From positions 1-64,000 of the forward strand of contig JACJYT010000005.1 in the NCBI GenBank assembly GCA_020635975.1: 64,000 nt of DNA. Reading direction: 5' to 3'. The notes under the pieces were generated by a model. That model was not told the DNA's origin and made no database searches. It saw only the letters and a program-made list of their open reading frames with translations. The stretch is from Chitinophagales bacterium. Lineage in GTDB: Bacteria; Bacteroidota; Bacteroidia; Chitinophagales; UBA8649. The translations under genes were made by a program, and so were the position numbers. This document shows positions 1 to 9,147 of the stretch, piece by piece. Each line of letters opens with the position of its first letter. Within the stretch, counting starts at the first letter, position 1.

Positions 1-1
1 G

Positions 2-526
2 AATGCCATCGTTTTGCAAGATTATAACAAAGGAGTTTTAAGCGAAAAAAGTATTAAGTCGCTTATAGATTTGATTAAGCCTTTTGGTATTCCTATTGTA
101 GTTGATCCTAAAGAAAAAAATTTCTTTGCATATCAAGCGGTAAGTCTTTTTAAGCCAAACTTGAAAGAGCTCAACAAAGCACTTTCTTTGAACATAAATC
201 CGCAAGACGATGTAGCCTTAGAGGCAGCATGCGCTATGCTTAGAGAAAGATTAGATTGTGAAATGGTTTTAATTACTAGAGCACAATATGGCGCTATAGG
301 GGCGAATGAAAATGCTTACTTTAAAGAAGAAGGCTTAGTACGATCGGTTGTGGATGTGAGTGGGGCAGGAGATACGGTAATTGCCATGGCAAGTTTGTTA
401 CTCAGCTTAAACTTTAGTTTGGATAAGATAGTGTACTATGCTAACCTAGCTGGTGCCTCGGTGATAGAGGAGAGGGGAGTTAAAGCTTTAGACTTGAGGA
501 CTTGGGAAAATTTATTGGAGATTTAA
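2..526 (+). CDS. PfkB-family sugar kinase, HldE/RfaE1-like (5' end outside window)
   Basis: Only the C-terminal part is present; the reading frame is open to the left edge, so the start lies outside the window. The segment begins with the NAIVLQDYNKGVL stretch typical of RfaE/HldE heptose-7-phosphate kinases. Near its end it carries the PfkB signature VVDVSGAGDTVIAMASL, which holds the catalytic aspartate and the anion hole GAGD. In the family this enzyme phosphorylates D-glycero-D-manno-heptose 7-phosphate in ADP-heptose synthesis for lipopolysaccharide. The protein stops soon after the kinase fold, so any adenylyltransferase domain is encoded elsewhere. It converges with sufD. Another PfkB sugar kinase cannot be fully excluded. 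Confidence 0.75.
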   Translation, partial: NAIVLQDYNKGVLSEKSIKSLIDLIKPFGIPIVVDPKEKNFFAYQAVSLFKPNLKELNKALSLNINPQDDVALEAACAMLRERLDCEMVLITRAQYGAIGANENAYFKEEGLVRSVVDVSGAGDTVIAMASLLLSLNFSLDKIVYYANLAGASVIEERGVKALDLRTWENLLEI

Positions 527-602
527 TTTCTTGGGCAAAAGCTATACCCACTTAAAAAAAGCTAGAGTAATTTTTCTCTACTTATAAGGCTGTACTTAGT
601 TC

Positions 603-1928
603 TTATTCTTTAATGCCGCTTTGAACACTTTCGTAAGTGCTATATTCAGCCAAATCAAGTTGATGTACTAAACGCCTTTCTATAAAATTTTTAAAATCTT
701 CATTGTCTATGGCCTGAACAACTTCTTGAGCAAAGGCAAAAACTATTAGTTTTTTAGCTTTTTCTCTAGGGATACCTCTACTTTCGGCGTAAAAAATAGC
801 GTTTTCGTCTAATTGCCCACAAGTTGCACCATGACTACATTTTACATCATTGGCATAAATTTCTAGCTCAGGTTTCGTATTGATTACTGCTTCTTCGCTT
901 AAAAGAATGTTCTTATTGCTTTGGTAGGCATTTGTTTTCTGAGCGCCTTCGGCAACATAAACTTTACCATTAAAAACGGCAGTACTTTGATGGTTGAGAA
1001 TGCCTTTAAAAGTTTGAAAACTTTGACAATTTGGAGCATTGTGTTTAACAAGAATACGACTATCGGTATGGTCTTCATTTTCATTGATAAAGATGCCATT
1101 GAGAGTAGCTTCTGCATTTTCTCCATTTAAATTCACTCTGAAATTGTTTCTAACAAACTTACCATCAAAATTTAAGGCACTTAGTTTAAGTCGACTATCT
1201 CTATCTAATTCGAAAAACTTATTGCCAATAAAGTGGAAATTATTTTCCTCTTCTTGATAAATATTGATTCTTAGATCCGAATTCGCTTTTAAAAAATATT
1301 CGGAAAAGTGGTTGATGTTAAAAGTTTTTTCTTCATCTAAATTAAGATAATCCTCAATTATTTCTAGTTTCGAATTCTCTTCTAAAACTATTAAATTTCT
1401 TTGGCAAGCTAAGCTTGCTTCAGCTTGAGCATAACCGAGATGCAAGATGAGGATAGGCTTTTTAGCTAGAGCATTTTTTTTGGCATAAATAAAAATACCA
1501 CATTGGGCAAAGGCCGTATTCATTTCTGAAAATGCGTCGGGATAATCTTTGCTGGTTTCGTTGTAATGAGACTCTACGATATCTCTAAATTCTTTTCGAG
1601 CATCGCACATGCAGGAAATATAAATGCCATTTTCTTCTTCTTCGTAAGTTGAAAGACTTTCAGAAAAAATACCATTAATAGTTACGAGTACATTTTTTTC
1701 TTTCAAGTAATCGTGGCTAAAATACTCAGGAATTTTATGTGGGATGTTCCCATTGATAGAGGGACTCAGGTTTTTAAAATAGGATAGATTACTATATCGA
1801 TAAACTTCCGATTTTCTTGTTGGAAGTCCCATTTTTTCAAATCTAGCAAAGGCTTTAGCTTCTAAACTATTTTCTTTCTTGTTGAGCAAAGTAAATTGAT
1901 CTTTGTATTTATTATCGCTTACTATCAT
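603..1928 (-). CDS. sufD: Fe-S cluster assembly protein SufD
   Basis: This 441-residue protein matches SufD, which with SufB and SufC forms the SufBC2D scaffold on which iron-sulfur clusters are assembled in the cytosol. The C-terminal SUF FeS-assembly domain includes KCSHGATCGQLDENAIFYAE around residues 360-380, followed by a region rich in Arg, Lys and Glu. The N-terminal quarter has the LPTRKSEVYRYSNL segment typical of SufD. It is the last gene of sufB-sufC-sufD, 35 bp after sufC. No sufS or sufE follows: the next gene is a convergent sugar kinase. Confidence 0.95.
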   Translation of the reverse strand: MIVSDNKYKDQFTLLNKKENSLEAKAFARFEKMGLPTRKSEVYRYSNLSYFKNLSPSINGNIPHKIPEYFSHDYLKEKNVLVTINGIFSESLSTYEEEENGIYISCMCDARKEFRDIVESHYNETSKDYPDAFSEMNTAFAQCGIFIYAKKNALAKKPILILHLGYAQAEASLACQRNLIVLEENSKLEIIEDYLNLDEEKTFNINHFSEYFLKANSDLRINIYQEEENNFHFIGNKFFELDRDSRLKLSALNFDGKFVRNNFRVNLNGENAEATLNGIFINENEDHTDSRILVKHNAPNCQSFQTFKGILNHQSTAVFNGKVYVAEGAQKTNAYQSNKNILLSEEAVINTKPELEIYANDVKCSHGATCGQLDENAIFYAESRGIPREKAKKLIVFAFAQEVVQAIDNEDFKNFIERRLVHQLDLAEYSTYESVQSGIKE

Positions 1929-1963
1929 TTTCTTATTTTCTTGCTAAAAATTCTAGGATCTTT

Positions 1964-2716
1964 CTAAACTCCTAGTTCTTCTTTTATCCAATCGTAACCT
2001 CTTGCTTCCAATTCTTTAGCTAAGTCTTTGTTACCACTTTTTACAATTCTTCCGTCATACATAACGTGAACAAAATCTGGAACTATATAGTCTAATAATC
2101 TTTGGTAGTGGGTAATTACAATAAAGGCATTGTCTTTGTTTCTCAATTGATTTACTCCTTTAGAAACAATCTTTAAGGCGTCGATATCTAGCCCAGAGTC
2201 CGTCTCATCTAAAATGGCTAAGCTTGGCTCTAACATCGCCATTTGAAAAATTTCGTTGCGTTTTTTTTCTCCTCCCGAAAAGCCTTCATTTAAGGATCTA
2301 CTCATAAACTTTTGGTCTATTTCTACCAATGCCATCTTTTCTTTCATTAACTTTAAAAACTCGGCAGCTTTCATTGGATCTAGTCCTTGGTGCTTTCTTC
2401 TTTCATTGATAGCAGCCTTCATAAAATTGGTGGTGCTAACCCCTGGAATTTCTACAGGATACTGGAAGGCCAAAAAGATACCTAAACGAGCTCTTTCATC
2501 TGGAGATAATTCCAATATTTCTTCCCCCTTAAAAATTATGCTTCCTTCGCTGATATCGTAAGAATCTCTACCAGTTATTACGTTAGCAAGTGTACTTTTT
2601 CCAGTTCCATTAGGTCCCATTATAGCATGAATTTCTCCAGGCTTTACTTCTATGTTAAAAGATTTTAGAATTTCTTTATCGTCAATACTGGCGTGTAGAT
2701 TTGTTATTTTTAGCAT
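1964..2716 (-). CDS. sufC: Fe-S cluster assembly ATPase SufC
   Basis: This 250-residue ABC-type ATPase powers the SufBC2D complex and is not a transporter. Walker A GPNGTGKST is near residues 35-43. The ABC signature is GFSGGEKKRNEI, where the EKKRNE stretch is diagnostic of SufC. Walker B/D-loop is LAILDETDSGLD, and the H-loop histidine is in VITHYQRLLDYI. Length is normal for the family. It sits between sufB (81 bp upstream) and sufD in one transcription unit. Confidence 0.97.
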   Translation of the reverse strand: MLKITNLHASIDDKEILKSFNIEVKPGEIHAIMGPNGTGKSTLANVITGRDSYDISEGSIIFKGEEILELSPDERARLGIFLAFQYPVEIPGVSTTNFMKAAINERRKHQGLDPMKAAEFLKLMKEKMALVEIDQKFMSRSLNEGFSGGEKKRNEIFQMAMLEPSLAILDETDSGLDIDALKIVSKGVNQLRNKDNAFIVITHYQRLLDYIVPDFVHVMYDGRIVKSGNKDLAKELEARGYDWIKEELGV

Positions 2717-2797
2717 GATTGTATTTTATTTATTGTGCTAGTTTCTAAGTTATTTGTAGGTAAGTTTTTTTGGAAATTTAGAATGATTAAGGAAGAC

Positions 2798-4243
2798 CTA
2801 ACCAACGGATCCTTCTAAACTGATTTCCAATAATTTTTGAGCTTCAACTGCAAATTCCATGGGAAGTTCTTTAAATACTTCTTTACAAAAACCATTAACG
2901 ATTAAGTGCACGGCTTCTTCATCTCCCAAGCCCCTTTGGTTACAATAGAACAATTGATCTTCCCCAATTTTCGAGGTGGTGGCTTCGTGTTCTACTTTAG
3001 CAGTTTTATTTTTAATTTCTAAATAAGGAAAGGTGTGTGCTCCACAGGTTTCTCCCATCAGCATACTATCGCACTGAGAATAATTATAAGCATTTTCTGC
3101 AGTTTTGTTGATTTGAACTAAACCTCGATATGAGTTTTCGCTATGACCTGCAGAAATTCCTTTAGAAACAATTCTACTTCTGGTGTTTTTTCCGATATGA
3201 ATCATCTTTGTACCCGTATCGGCTTGCTGATAGTTATTAGTTACCGCTACAGAATAAAATTCGCCAATGGAGTAGTCGCCTTTAAGTATGCAGCTTGGGT
3301 ATTTCCAGGTTACTGCGCTACCAGTTTCCACTTGTGTCCAACTAATTTTTGAGCGGATACCTTGGCACAAGCCTCTTTTCGTTACGAAATTAAAAATCCC
3401 TCCTTTACCTTCCTTATCACCTGGATACCAATTTTGTACAGTAGAATATTTTATCTCTGCATTGTCCATGGCAATTAACTCTACAATGGCTGCATGCAAT
3501 TGATTTTCATCTCGCTGAGGGGCGGTACAGCCTTCTAGGTAACTTACATAGCTTCCTTCTTCAGCAACGATGAGCGTTCTTTCAAACTGACCGGTATTTT
3601 CGGCATTAATTCGGAAATAAGTGCTTAATTCCATCGGACATCTAACCCCTTTCGGGATATAAACAAAAGAACCATCGCTAAAAACAGCAGAATTTAGTGC
3701 TGCATAAAAGTTGTCTCTTGGGGGAACAACAGTACCTAGGTATTGTTTAACTAGTTCTGGATACTCTTGTACTGCTTCCGAAATAGACATAAAAATAATC
3801 CCTACTTCGGCTAGCTGCTTTTTGAAAGAAGTAAAAACAGATTCGCTATCCATTACAAAATCCACAGCTACTCCAGCTAAGATTTTTTGCTCTTCAATTG
3901 GAATGCCTAGTTTTTCGTAGGTTCTAAGTAATTCCGGATCTGCTTCATCTAGGCTATTTAGTTTTTTTCTATCCTTTGGTGCTGCGTAATAACTAATGGC
4001 TTGGAAATCGATTTTAGGATAGTTGACATGGGCCCAAGATGGTTCTTCCATTTTTTGCCAAATTTCAAAGGCTTTTAACCTATATGCTAACAACCATTCT
4101 GGCTCATTTTTCTTAGCAGAAATAAATCTTACCAGCTCTTCGCTTAAACCTGCTGCAGCTATCTCTTGTTCTATATTGCTGGTGAAACCATATTTGTATT
4201 CGCCAGAGGTTGCTTCTTCCAGTATTTGATCGTCTTTTGTCAT
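2798..4243 (-). CDS. sufB: Fe-S cluster assembly scaffold SufB
   Basis: This 481-residue protein is full-length SufB, the scaffold subunit that receives sulfur and builds the cluster. Recognisable family blocks include GVAVDFVMDSESVFTSF, PRDNFYAALNSAVFSDGSFVYIPKGVRCP, EGCTAP, the C-terminal CGAHTFPYLEIKN block and the final LFYCNQRGLGDEEAVHLIVNGFC. The ATG is the first codon after a short leader. A Bacteroidota-type -7 box lies about 18 bp upstream, so sufBCD probably has its own promoter as well as any read-through from the DUF502 gene. Confidence 0.97.
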   Translation of the reverse strand: MTKDDQILEEATSGEYKYGFTSNIEQEIAAAGLSEELVRFISAKKNEPEWLLAYRLKAFEIWQKMEEPSWAHVNYPKIDFQAISYYAAPKDRKKLNSLDEADPELLRTYEKLGIPIEEQKILAGVAVDFVMDSESVFTSFKKQLAEVGIIFMSISEAVQEYPELVKQYLGTVVPPRDNFYAALNSAVFSDGSFVYIPKGVRCPMELSTYFRINAENTGQFERTLIVAEEGSYVSYLEGCTAPQRDENQLHAAIVELIAMDNAEIKYSTVQNWYPGDKEGKGGIFNFVTKRGLCQGIRSKISWTQVETGSAVTWKYPSCILKGDYSIGEFYSVAVTNNYQQADTGTKMIHIGKNTRSRIVSKGISAGHSENSYRGLVQINKTAENAYNYSQCDSMLMGETCGAHTFPYLEIKNKTAKVEHEATTSKIGEDQLFYCNQRGLGDEEAVHLIVNGFCKEVFKELPMEFAVEAQKLLEISLEGSVG

Positions 4244-4260
4244 AGTTTAATTTCCTCGCA

Positions 4261-4268
4261 CAAAATTA
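4261..4268 (-). promoter_or_regulatory. Candidate -7 box for sufBCD
   Basis: Read leftward this is TAATTTTG, a perfect match to the Bacteroidota -7 consensus TAnnTTTG. It lies in the 134-bp gap between the DUF502 gene and sufB and would give a leader of about a dozen bases. No clear TTG -33 element was found at the usual spacing, and the motif is common in AT-rich DNA. Confidence 0.35.
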
Positions 4269-4377
4269 CATGCTTAAGCTTTTATATGAAAGCCTTATTT
4301 AGATTACATCTATATAAGTAGGATTTAGAACACTAAAAAGTGTACAATAGTTTTGAAAATAGAAGAAAATTAGGCTT

Positions 4378-4992
4378 TTAATTTTGACTTTCTTTATTTT
4401 TTGCCCTGGCTTTTTGAAGCATTTTGCCTGTGCCAGCTCCTAGGCTGATGATGTTCCTCATGGCTAATTCTGATTTTGCTTCGATGTATTCGGCATCGGC
4501 CTTGTTTACAACAAAGACGTAGCCATTAGTTGGGTTGGGAGCTGTTGGGGTAAAAACGGTAAGTACGCCATCGTCGGTCTCGTCTGTAATAAAGCCAACC
4601 ATTTTTGCTCCTTTGCCGAAGGGTTCGATTAAAACAACTTGAGAAAACGCAGATTTTTCTTTTCCAAAAAATTGCTGAACGGTATCTTTTATGGTACTGT
4701 AAAGTGGAAGTCTTGAAAATAATTGTTCTTCAAACCAATTAAAAAGACTTGTTCCAAATTGTGTTCTTACTATTAAGCCAATTATAAAACAAAGAGCGGT
4801 TATAATGGCAAAGGCTAAAATTTTAATTAAAACCTCATTCCATCTTTCAGGAAATAGAGAAGCAATAGGGTCGATAATGCCATCAAAAAAACCGATAACC
4901 CATTTAGCGAGTATGGCAAAAATTGCAAGAGGAAGAATTACTACAAGACCTCCCAAAAAAGTAGTCGCTAAAAAATTCTTAAAATTACTCAT
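4378..4992 (-). CDS. DUF502 family membrane protein
   Basis: This 204-residue protein has two hydrophobic segments: about residues 8-35, containing the GLVVILPLAIFAILAKWVIGFF block typical of DUF502, and about 55-75. A soluble domain follows with VVLIEPFGKGAKMVGFITDE and a conserved VFTPTAPNPTNGYVFVV. The molecular role of DUF502 is not established. It overlaps the upstream ferredoxin-reductase gene by 8 bp, so the two are probably cotranscribed. It lies just before sufB, which is position only and does not show a function in iron-sulfur assembly. Confidence 0.9.
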   Translation of the reverse strand: MSNFKNFLATTFLGGLVVILPLAIFAILAKWVIGFFDGIIDPIASLFPERWNEVLIKILAFAIITALCFIIGLIVRTQFGTSLFNWFEEQLFSRLPLYSTIKDTVQQFFGKEKSAFSQVVLIEPFGKGAKMVGFITDETDDGVLTVFTPTAPNPTNGYVFVVNKADAEYIEAKSELAMRNIISLGAGTGKMLQKARAKNKESQN

Positions 4993-6103
4993 CGTAGTTA
5001 ATCTTAACTATTTCGCTTGTTGGATGTGCTTGACAGGTTAGAATAAAACCAGCTTCAATTTCTTTTTGAGTCAAAGCTTGACTATCCTTCATTTTGGCAC
5101 TTCCCTCTACAAGCTTTGCTCTACAAGTAGTGCAAGCCCCAACCATACATGCAAAAGGCGGATCCACATTGGCATCAAGCGCTGCATCTAAGATAGTTTC
5201 TTTACTATCCATTTCCAAATTATAACTTGCGCCATCGTAGATAATTTCTACCTTACTCTTGCCGCTAAAATTTACATCTGCTTGGCCAACACTAGCACTT
5301 TGTTTTTCCGTGTCGCTTTTTTCTGAAAAGTACTCTCTGTGCACTCTTTCTTGCGGTATTTGTAATTGAGAAAGAGCACTTCCAACATTGTCCATAAGTC
5401 CACCTGGACCACACATATAAAATTGACTATCCCTAAAATTTAAGTCGGTGTACTTTTTTAATAGATCCAGGCACATTTTGCCAGTTAACATGCCTTCTTC
5501 AAATTCTAGTTCTTCTGCGTTTTTCTTGCCAAAACCTAAGAAACCTCCACTTTTGTTTGGCTTATCGAAGATGTGAACTAGACTAAATCGAGTGCCAAAT
5601 TTTGTTTTTAAGTCTAAAAGCTCTTGCTTGAAAATAACCGACTCGCTGTTGTAATTTGCATAAAAGAGACTTACTTTGGCGTCTTTTGCTTGGTGTAAAA
5701 CACTTTTTAGAATAGAGAACAAGGGAGTGATTCCGCTACCGCCTCCAAAAAGAATATAATGCTGTTTGTCATCAGAGCTTGGATCCGCTTTAAAGTTCCC
5801 CATAGGAGGCATTATCTCTAAGCTATCCCCTGCTTTTAAAGACCTATTGAAAAAACTAGAAACCTTACCGCCTTTCACTTCTTTCACGGCCACACTAGGA
5901 TCTTCAGCCAAAGAGGGTGCGGAACATAGAGAGTACGACCTATTTAAAGATTCGCCAGCAATATTCACTCGAAAGGTGATGTATTGACCAGGAACATAGG
6001 CGAAACTTTCTTTTAAATCATGAGGTATATCTAGGGTGATTGCAACTGCATCCTTGGTTTGTCTCTGAATGCTTTTAACTTTTACGCTATGAAATTTTGA
6101 CAT
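4985..6103 (-). CDS. PaaE-like FAD/2Fe-2S ferredoxin oxidoreductase
   Basis: This 372-residue electron-transfer protein has three domains. A FAD-binding domain (about residues 1-105) holds the flavin motif RSYSLCSAP. An NAD(P)-binding domain contains YILFGGGSGITPLFSILK. The C-terminal plant-type 2Fe-2S domain has cysteines in CMVGACTTC plus the distal FILTCQAHP. This order is that of PaaE, the reductase of phenylacetyl-CoA epoxidase, and of related ferredoxin reductases. No other paa genes are nearby, so phenylacetate degradation is not supported here. Its position inside the suf region, overlapping DUF502, suggests a general electron donor role (inference). Confidence 0.85.
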   Translation of the reverse strand: MSKFHSVKVKSIQRQTKDAVAITLDIPHDLKESFAYVPGQYITFRVNIAGESLNRSYSLCSAPSLAEDPSVAVKEVKGGKVSSFFNRSLKAGDSLEIMPPMGNFKADPSSDDKQHYILFGGGSGITPLFSILKSVLHQAKDAKVSLFYANYNSESVIFKQELLDLKTKFGTRFSLVHIFDKPNKSGGFLGFGKKNAEELEFEEGMLTGKMCLDLLKKYTDLNFRDSQFYMCGPGGLMDNVGSALSQLQIPQERVHREYFSEKSDTEKQSASVGQADVNFSGKSKVEIIYDGASYNLEMDSKETILDAALDANVDPPFACMVGACTTCRAKLVEGSAKMKDSQALTQKEIEAGFILTCQAHPTSEIVKINYDE

Positions 6104-6198
6104 GAGTTGTTGTTTGAGAGGCCTGAATCAATTATCAAACCGCCATGAGTAAAACAAGGACACAAAAGTACACTATTTCCTACGGAAAGAAATTGCTT

Positions 6199-6612
6199 TT
6201 AACAGAAATGGTTAAAAACTTGTTTTAAGTGCTCCGAGATAGCTTCTGCATTATTGCCTTCAATTTGATGACGTTCAATAAAATGAACTAATTTTCCATC
6301 TTTGAACATTGCCATACTTGGAGATGAAGGAGGGTAAGGAGCCATAAACTCTCTTGCTTTTTGCACAGCTTCGCTATCTACTCCAGCGAATACAGTCAAT
6401 AAGTTGTTAGGTAATTTATCATTTTTTACCGCTTCCTTTACTGCTGGTCTCGCTGCACCTGCGGCACATCCGCAAACCGAATTCACTACTAAAAAGCTAG
6501 TGCCTTCCTGCTTAGCTAATGCCGTTTCAACATCTTCTGCAGTTAACAATTCTTTAAAACCAACTTGGGTTAAATCGGCTTTCATTGGGGCTACTAATTC
6601 TGGTGGATACAT
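6199..6612 (-). CDS. BrxA/BrxB family bacilliredoxin
   Basis: This 137-residue thioredoxin-fold protein carries the unusual CGC active site (Cys47-Gly-Cys49 in NSVCGCAAGAARPA), the hallmark of the YphP/YqiW bacilliredoxins. In Firmicutes these remove bacillithiol from mixed disulfides. Many Bacteroidota keep a homologue within or beside suf clusters, as here. It lies between the DUF59 gene (28 bp gap) and the ferredoxin reductase (95 bp gap), in the same direction. A role in thiol redox control during cluster assembly is an inference from context. Confidence 0.9.
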   Translation of the reverse strand: MYPPELVAPMKADLTQVGFKELLTAEDVETALAKQEGTSFLVVNSVCGCAAGAARPAVKEAVKNDKLPNNLLTVFAGVDSEAVQKAREFMAPYPPSSPSMAMFKDGKLVHFIERHQIEGNNAEAISEHLKQVFNHFC

Positions 6613-6640
6613 ATCTTTTTCTTTTAACTATTTATAATTT

Positions 6641-6967
6641 TTAGAGGAATCCTAATTCCAACATGGCTTCTTCACTCATCATATCTTGATTCCATGCAGG
6701 TTCAAAAACTAATTCTACACAAGCTTCTGTTACTCCAGATACTCCAGCAACTTTGTCTTCCACCTCTTGGGGCAAAGAACCCGCCACTGGACAAGATGGT
6801 GAGGTAAGGGTCATTACTACTTCTGCGTTTCTGGAATCATCTATGTTTATTTCATAAATTAAACCAAGCTCGTAGATGTCGACCGGAATTTCCGGATCAA
6901 AAACGGTTTTTAATGCCTCAATAATGGCATTTTTCAATTCTTCCTTATCTCTTAACGCTTCAGCCAT
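6641..6967 (-). CDS. DUF59/MIP18-family Fe-S assembly protein (SufT-like)
   Basis: This 108-residue single-domain protein belongs to the DUF59/MIP18 family. Visible blocks are VFDPEIPVDIYELGLIYEI, VVMTLTSPSCPVAGSLPQEV with the conserved cysteine, and VELVFEPAWNQDMMSEEAMLELGF at the C terminus. Stand-alone DUF59 proteins in suf clusters help mature iron-sulfur proteins; the same family includes PaaD. It is the first gene of the leftward suf-region operon and diverges from an SDR gene, with a -7 box about 46 bp upstream. Confidence 0.92.
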   Translation of the reverse strand: MAEALRDKEELKNAIIEALKTVFDPEIPVDIYELGLIYEINIDDSRNAEVVMTLTSPSCPVAGSLPQEVEDKVAGVSGVTEACVELVFEPAWNQDMMSEEAMLELGFL

Positions 6968-7012
6968 AGTATCTTCTGCTAAGTTTAATTAGTTTTGTAG
7001 ACCTTATAAGAA

Positions 7013-7020
7013 CAAAATTA
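7013..7020 (-). promoter_or_regulatory. Candidate -7 box for the suf-region operon
   Basis: Leftward TAATTTTG matches TAnnTTTG in the 84-bp divergent gap. A leftward TTTG at 7048-7045 could be the -33 element, with a somewhat long spacer of about 24 bp. The predicted leader before the DUF59 ATG is about 40 bases. Confidence 0.4.
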
Positions 7021-7051
7021 GCAATTTAGAGTTCATCTAAATAACAAAATT

Positions 7052-7765
7052 ATGAATTATTATTTCATTACAGGAACAAGTACGGGAATTGGTAGAGCCT
7101 TGGTCGAAGAATTAGTAGCTTATCCAAGAAACAGGGTCATTGGTTGGAGTCGATCTAATTTTTTTACTCATGAGCAATTTGAACATCGTTTTCTTGACTT
7201 ATCCAAACAAGAAGCTTTGTTCGGTTTAGAGTTCGACACATTTACAGATGCGAAGAGAATTGTTTTGATTAACAATGCGGGTTGCCTAGGCGAAATTGCT
7301 TACATTGGACAACAACAATTACAGAACCTGCTTGATGTTCACCAAGTAAATTTCACTTCTGCGGCAGCCTTAATGAATAAGTTTATAAAAACGTATCAGC
7401 ATTATGCTATAGAAAAAACAATAATTAATATTAGTTCAGGAGCCGCTTCAAGTCCATACGACGGTTGGGCTAATTATTGCAGTGCCAAGGCAGCTTTAAA
7501 TATGTTTACAGAAGTGCTTCATCTTGAACAGCAGCAGGTGGATAATCCTTGTGGTGTTTATGCTATTGCCCCTGGCGTGGTAGATACTTACATGCAAGAA
7601 AGTATTAGAGAAATAAGCAGTGATAAGTTTAGCAAGAAAGAAAAATTTGTAGAACTAAAAGCAAATGGTGCTTTGTATGCTGCAAAGGATGTAGCGAAAA
7701 AACTTGTCCAACAAATTGAAAATCCTGCAACTATTCCATCGGTAATATCAAGAATTAGCTTATGA
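7052..7765 (+). CDS. Short-chain dehydrogenase/reductase (SDR)
   Basis: This 237-residue classical SDR has the nucleotide-binding glycine motif GTSTGIGRA near residues 8-16, the structural NNAG motif, and the catalytic Ser...Tyr-x3-Lys in NISSGAASSPYDGWANYCSAKAAL. The Arg/Ser residues after the second strand (GWSRSN) suggest NADPH preference. It resembles the sepiapterin/benzil-reductase branch, but the substrate cannot be read from sequence. Its stop overlaps the start of dacB by 4 bp (ATGA), so the two are translationally coupled. Confidence 0.88.
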   Translation: MNYYFITGTSTGIGRALVEELVAYPRNRVIGWSRSNFFTHEQFEHRFLDLSKQEALFGLEFDTFTDAKRIVLINNAGCLGEIAYIGQQQLQNLLDVHQVNFTSAAALMNKFIKTYQHYAIEKTIINISSGAASSPYDGWANYCSAKAALNMFTEVLHLEQQQVDNPCGVYAIAPGVVDTYMQESIREISSDKFSKKEKFVELKANGALYAAKDVAKKLVQQIENPATIPSVISRISL

Positions 7766-9144
7766 AAAGCTTTCTTCATTTAATTTTTTTGCAGTTCTTT
7801 TTTTCTTCAGTAAGTCTTGCTCAATGGCAGGATGCTTATGAGAGCTTTGTAAATAAGGAGTCTTTCAGTTCGGCCTACATAGGTGTCAGTTTTGTAGATT
7901 TAGAAACTGGCGAATTGATTTTTGAAGCTAATGGATCTCGCTATTTTTATCCTGCTTCGGTTCAAAAACTATTGGTTACGGCTGCAGCTTTACAGCTTTT
8001 AGGCGGTGACTATCAATACGCTACAAATGTTTATTACACGGGAACAATTCAAGATAACAGTTTAAAAGGTTCCTTAATAATTGAAGCTAGTGGCGATCCA
8101 AGCCTTAATTCTACCTATGTAAGTTATGATTTTTTGAAGCTTCTCCTGCTAGAATTAGAAAAGGCGGGAATTAAAAAGATTGAAGGATCTATAATTTTTA
8201 ATAAACAGAAGAACCAACATAATACGCCTGCAACTTGGCTCTTTGAGGATATTGGTAATTATTATGGAGTAGGAGCACAAATTTTCAATTATAAGGATAA
8301 TTTGTATTCCATTAATTTTCGCCAGAAACAAAATGGACAAGTGCCAAGTATAGAGAAGATTGATGTGGCAATTCCTTATAAATTTTCACTTCAATTAGAA
8401 TGCAGCGATGCCTTAAAAGGAGATCATGCTTTTATTATGGGGGCTCCATTTTCTTTAGAAAGAGAAATTAGAGGTACCATAGGTTCTGGCACAGGCATTC
8501 AAGTGGTGAAAGGGGCTAACGCGCATCCAGATTTTAGTCTTGAAGAAGATATAAAAAAGAGCATAGATGTGCTAATTACTAGTTCCGACAAAGCAAACAG
8601 AAAATTGTTGTTTAGTGGACAAAGTAGTGTATTAAAAAGTCTTGTTCGACTATGTAATTACGAAAGCATTAATCTCTTTGCAGAAGCATTTTTGAATACC
8701 TTAGGACTTGAATTTAAACAACGTTATGAGACAGAATCTGGGATAGAAATATTGAAAAATTTTGTAAACCAACTGAATTTAAAATCCAAGGAACTAATTA
8801 TTAAAGATGGAAGTGGCTTATCTAGACTAAATGCTTTAAGTCCTAATTTTGCAAGCGAATGGTTGTACCATTTTTACAAAAATGAAGATTTTCGTTCAAG
8901 TTTACCCGTAGCGGGCGAGAGTGGAACTTTGAAATACTTGAACAATCCGAACATAAAAGGAAAGATACTAGCTAAAAGTGGTAGTGCGGAAGGCGTAGTA
9001 AATTATGCGGGATATTTATATGCCGATAATTCTAAAAAATATGCCTTTAGTATTTTCGTTAATAACGCCTTTGCAAGTAAGTCGGCTATTCGAAGAGAAA
9101 TTGGTATTTATCTAGAACAGTTGATAAAGCTTAAAGAAGAATAG
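7762..9144 (+). CDS. dacB: D-alanyl-D-alanine carboxypeptidase/endopeptidase (PBP4 type)
   Basis: This 460-residue protein is a class C low-molecular-weight penicillin-binding protein that trims and cuts peptidoglycan crosslinks in the periplasm. A signal peptide covers about residues 1-20 (ends SVSLAQ). The three active-site motifs are visible: SxxK as S66-V-Q-K69, SxN as SIN in YESINLFAEAF, and KTG as KSG in ILAKSGSAEG. The DGSGLSR block typical of PBP4 precedes the last motif. It is coupled to the SDR gene and converges with accC, with only 3 bp between stops. Confidence 0.93.
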   Translation: MKSFLHLIFLQFFFSSVSLAQWQDAYESFVNKESFSSAYIGVSFVDLETGELIFEANGSRYFYPASVQKLLVTAAALQLLGGDYQYATNVYYTGTIQDNSLKGSLIIEASGDPSLNSTYVSYDFLKLLLLELEKAGIKKIEGSIIFNKQKNQHNTPATWLFEDIGNYYGVGAQIFNYKDNLYSINFRQKQNGQVPSIEKIDVAIPYKFSLQLECSDALKGDHAFIMGAPFSLEREIRGTIGSGTGIQVVKGANAHPDFSLEEDIKKSIDVLITSSDKANRKLLFSGQSSVLKSLVRLCNYESINLFAEAFLNTLGLEFKQRYETESGIEILKNFVNQLNLKSKELIIKDGSGLSRLNALSPNFASEWLYHFYKNEDFRSSLPVAGESGTLKYLNNPNIKGKILAKSGSAEGVVNYAGYLYADNSKKYAFSIFVNNAFASKSAIRREIGIYLEQLIKLKEE

Positions 9145-9147
9145 GAA

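Noticed and set aside
560..582. Weak hairpin between the sugar kinase and sufD considered as a terminator
   Set aside because: Only a 5-bp stem (tagag/ctcta) with an 8-base loop, too weak to support.
4985..6103. Phenylacetate degradation role for the PaaE-like reductase
   Set aside because: No other paa gene is nearby, and the DUF59 protein at 6.6 kb fits the suf context better than PaaD.
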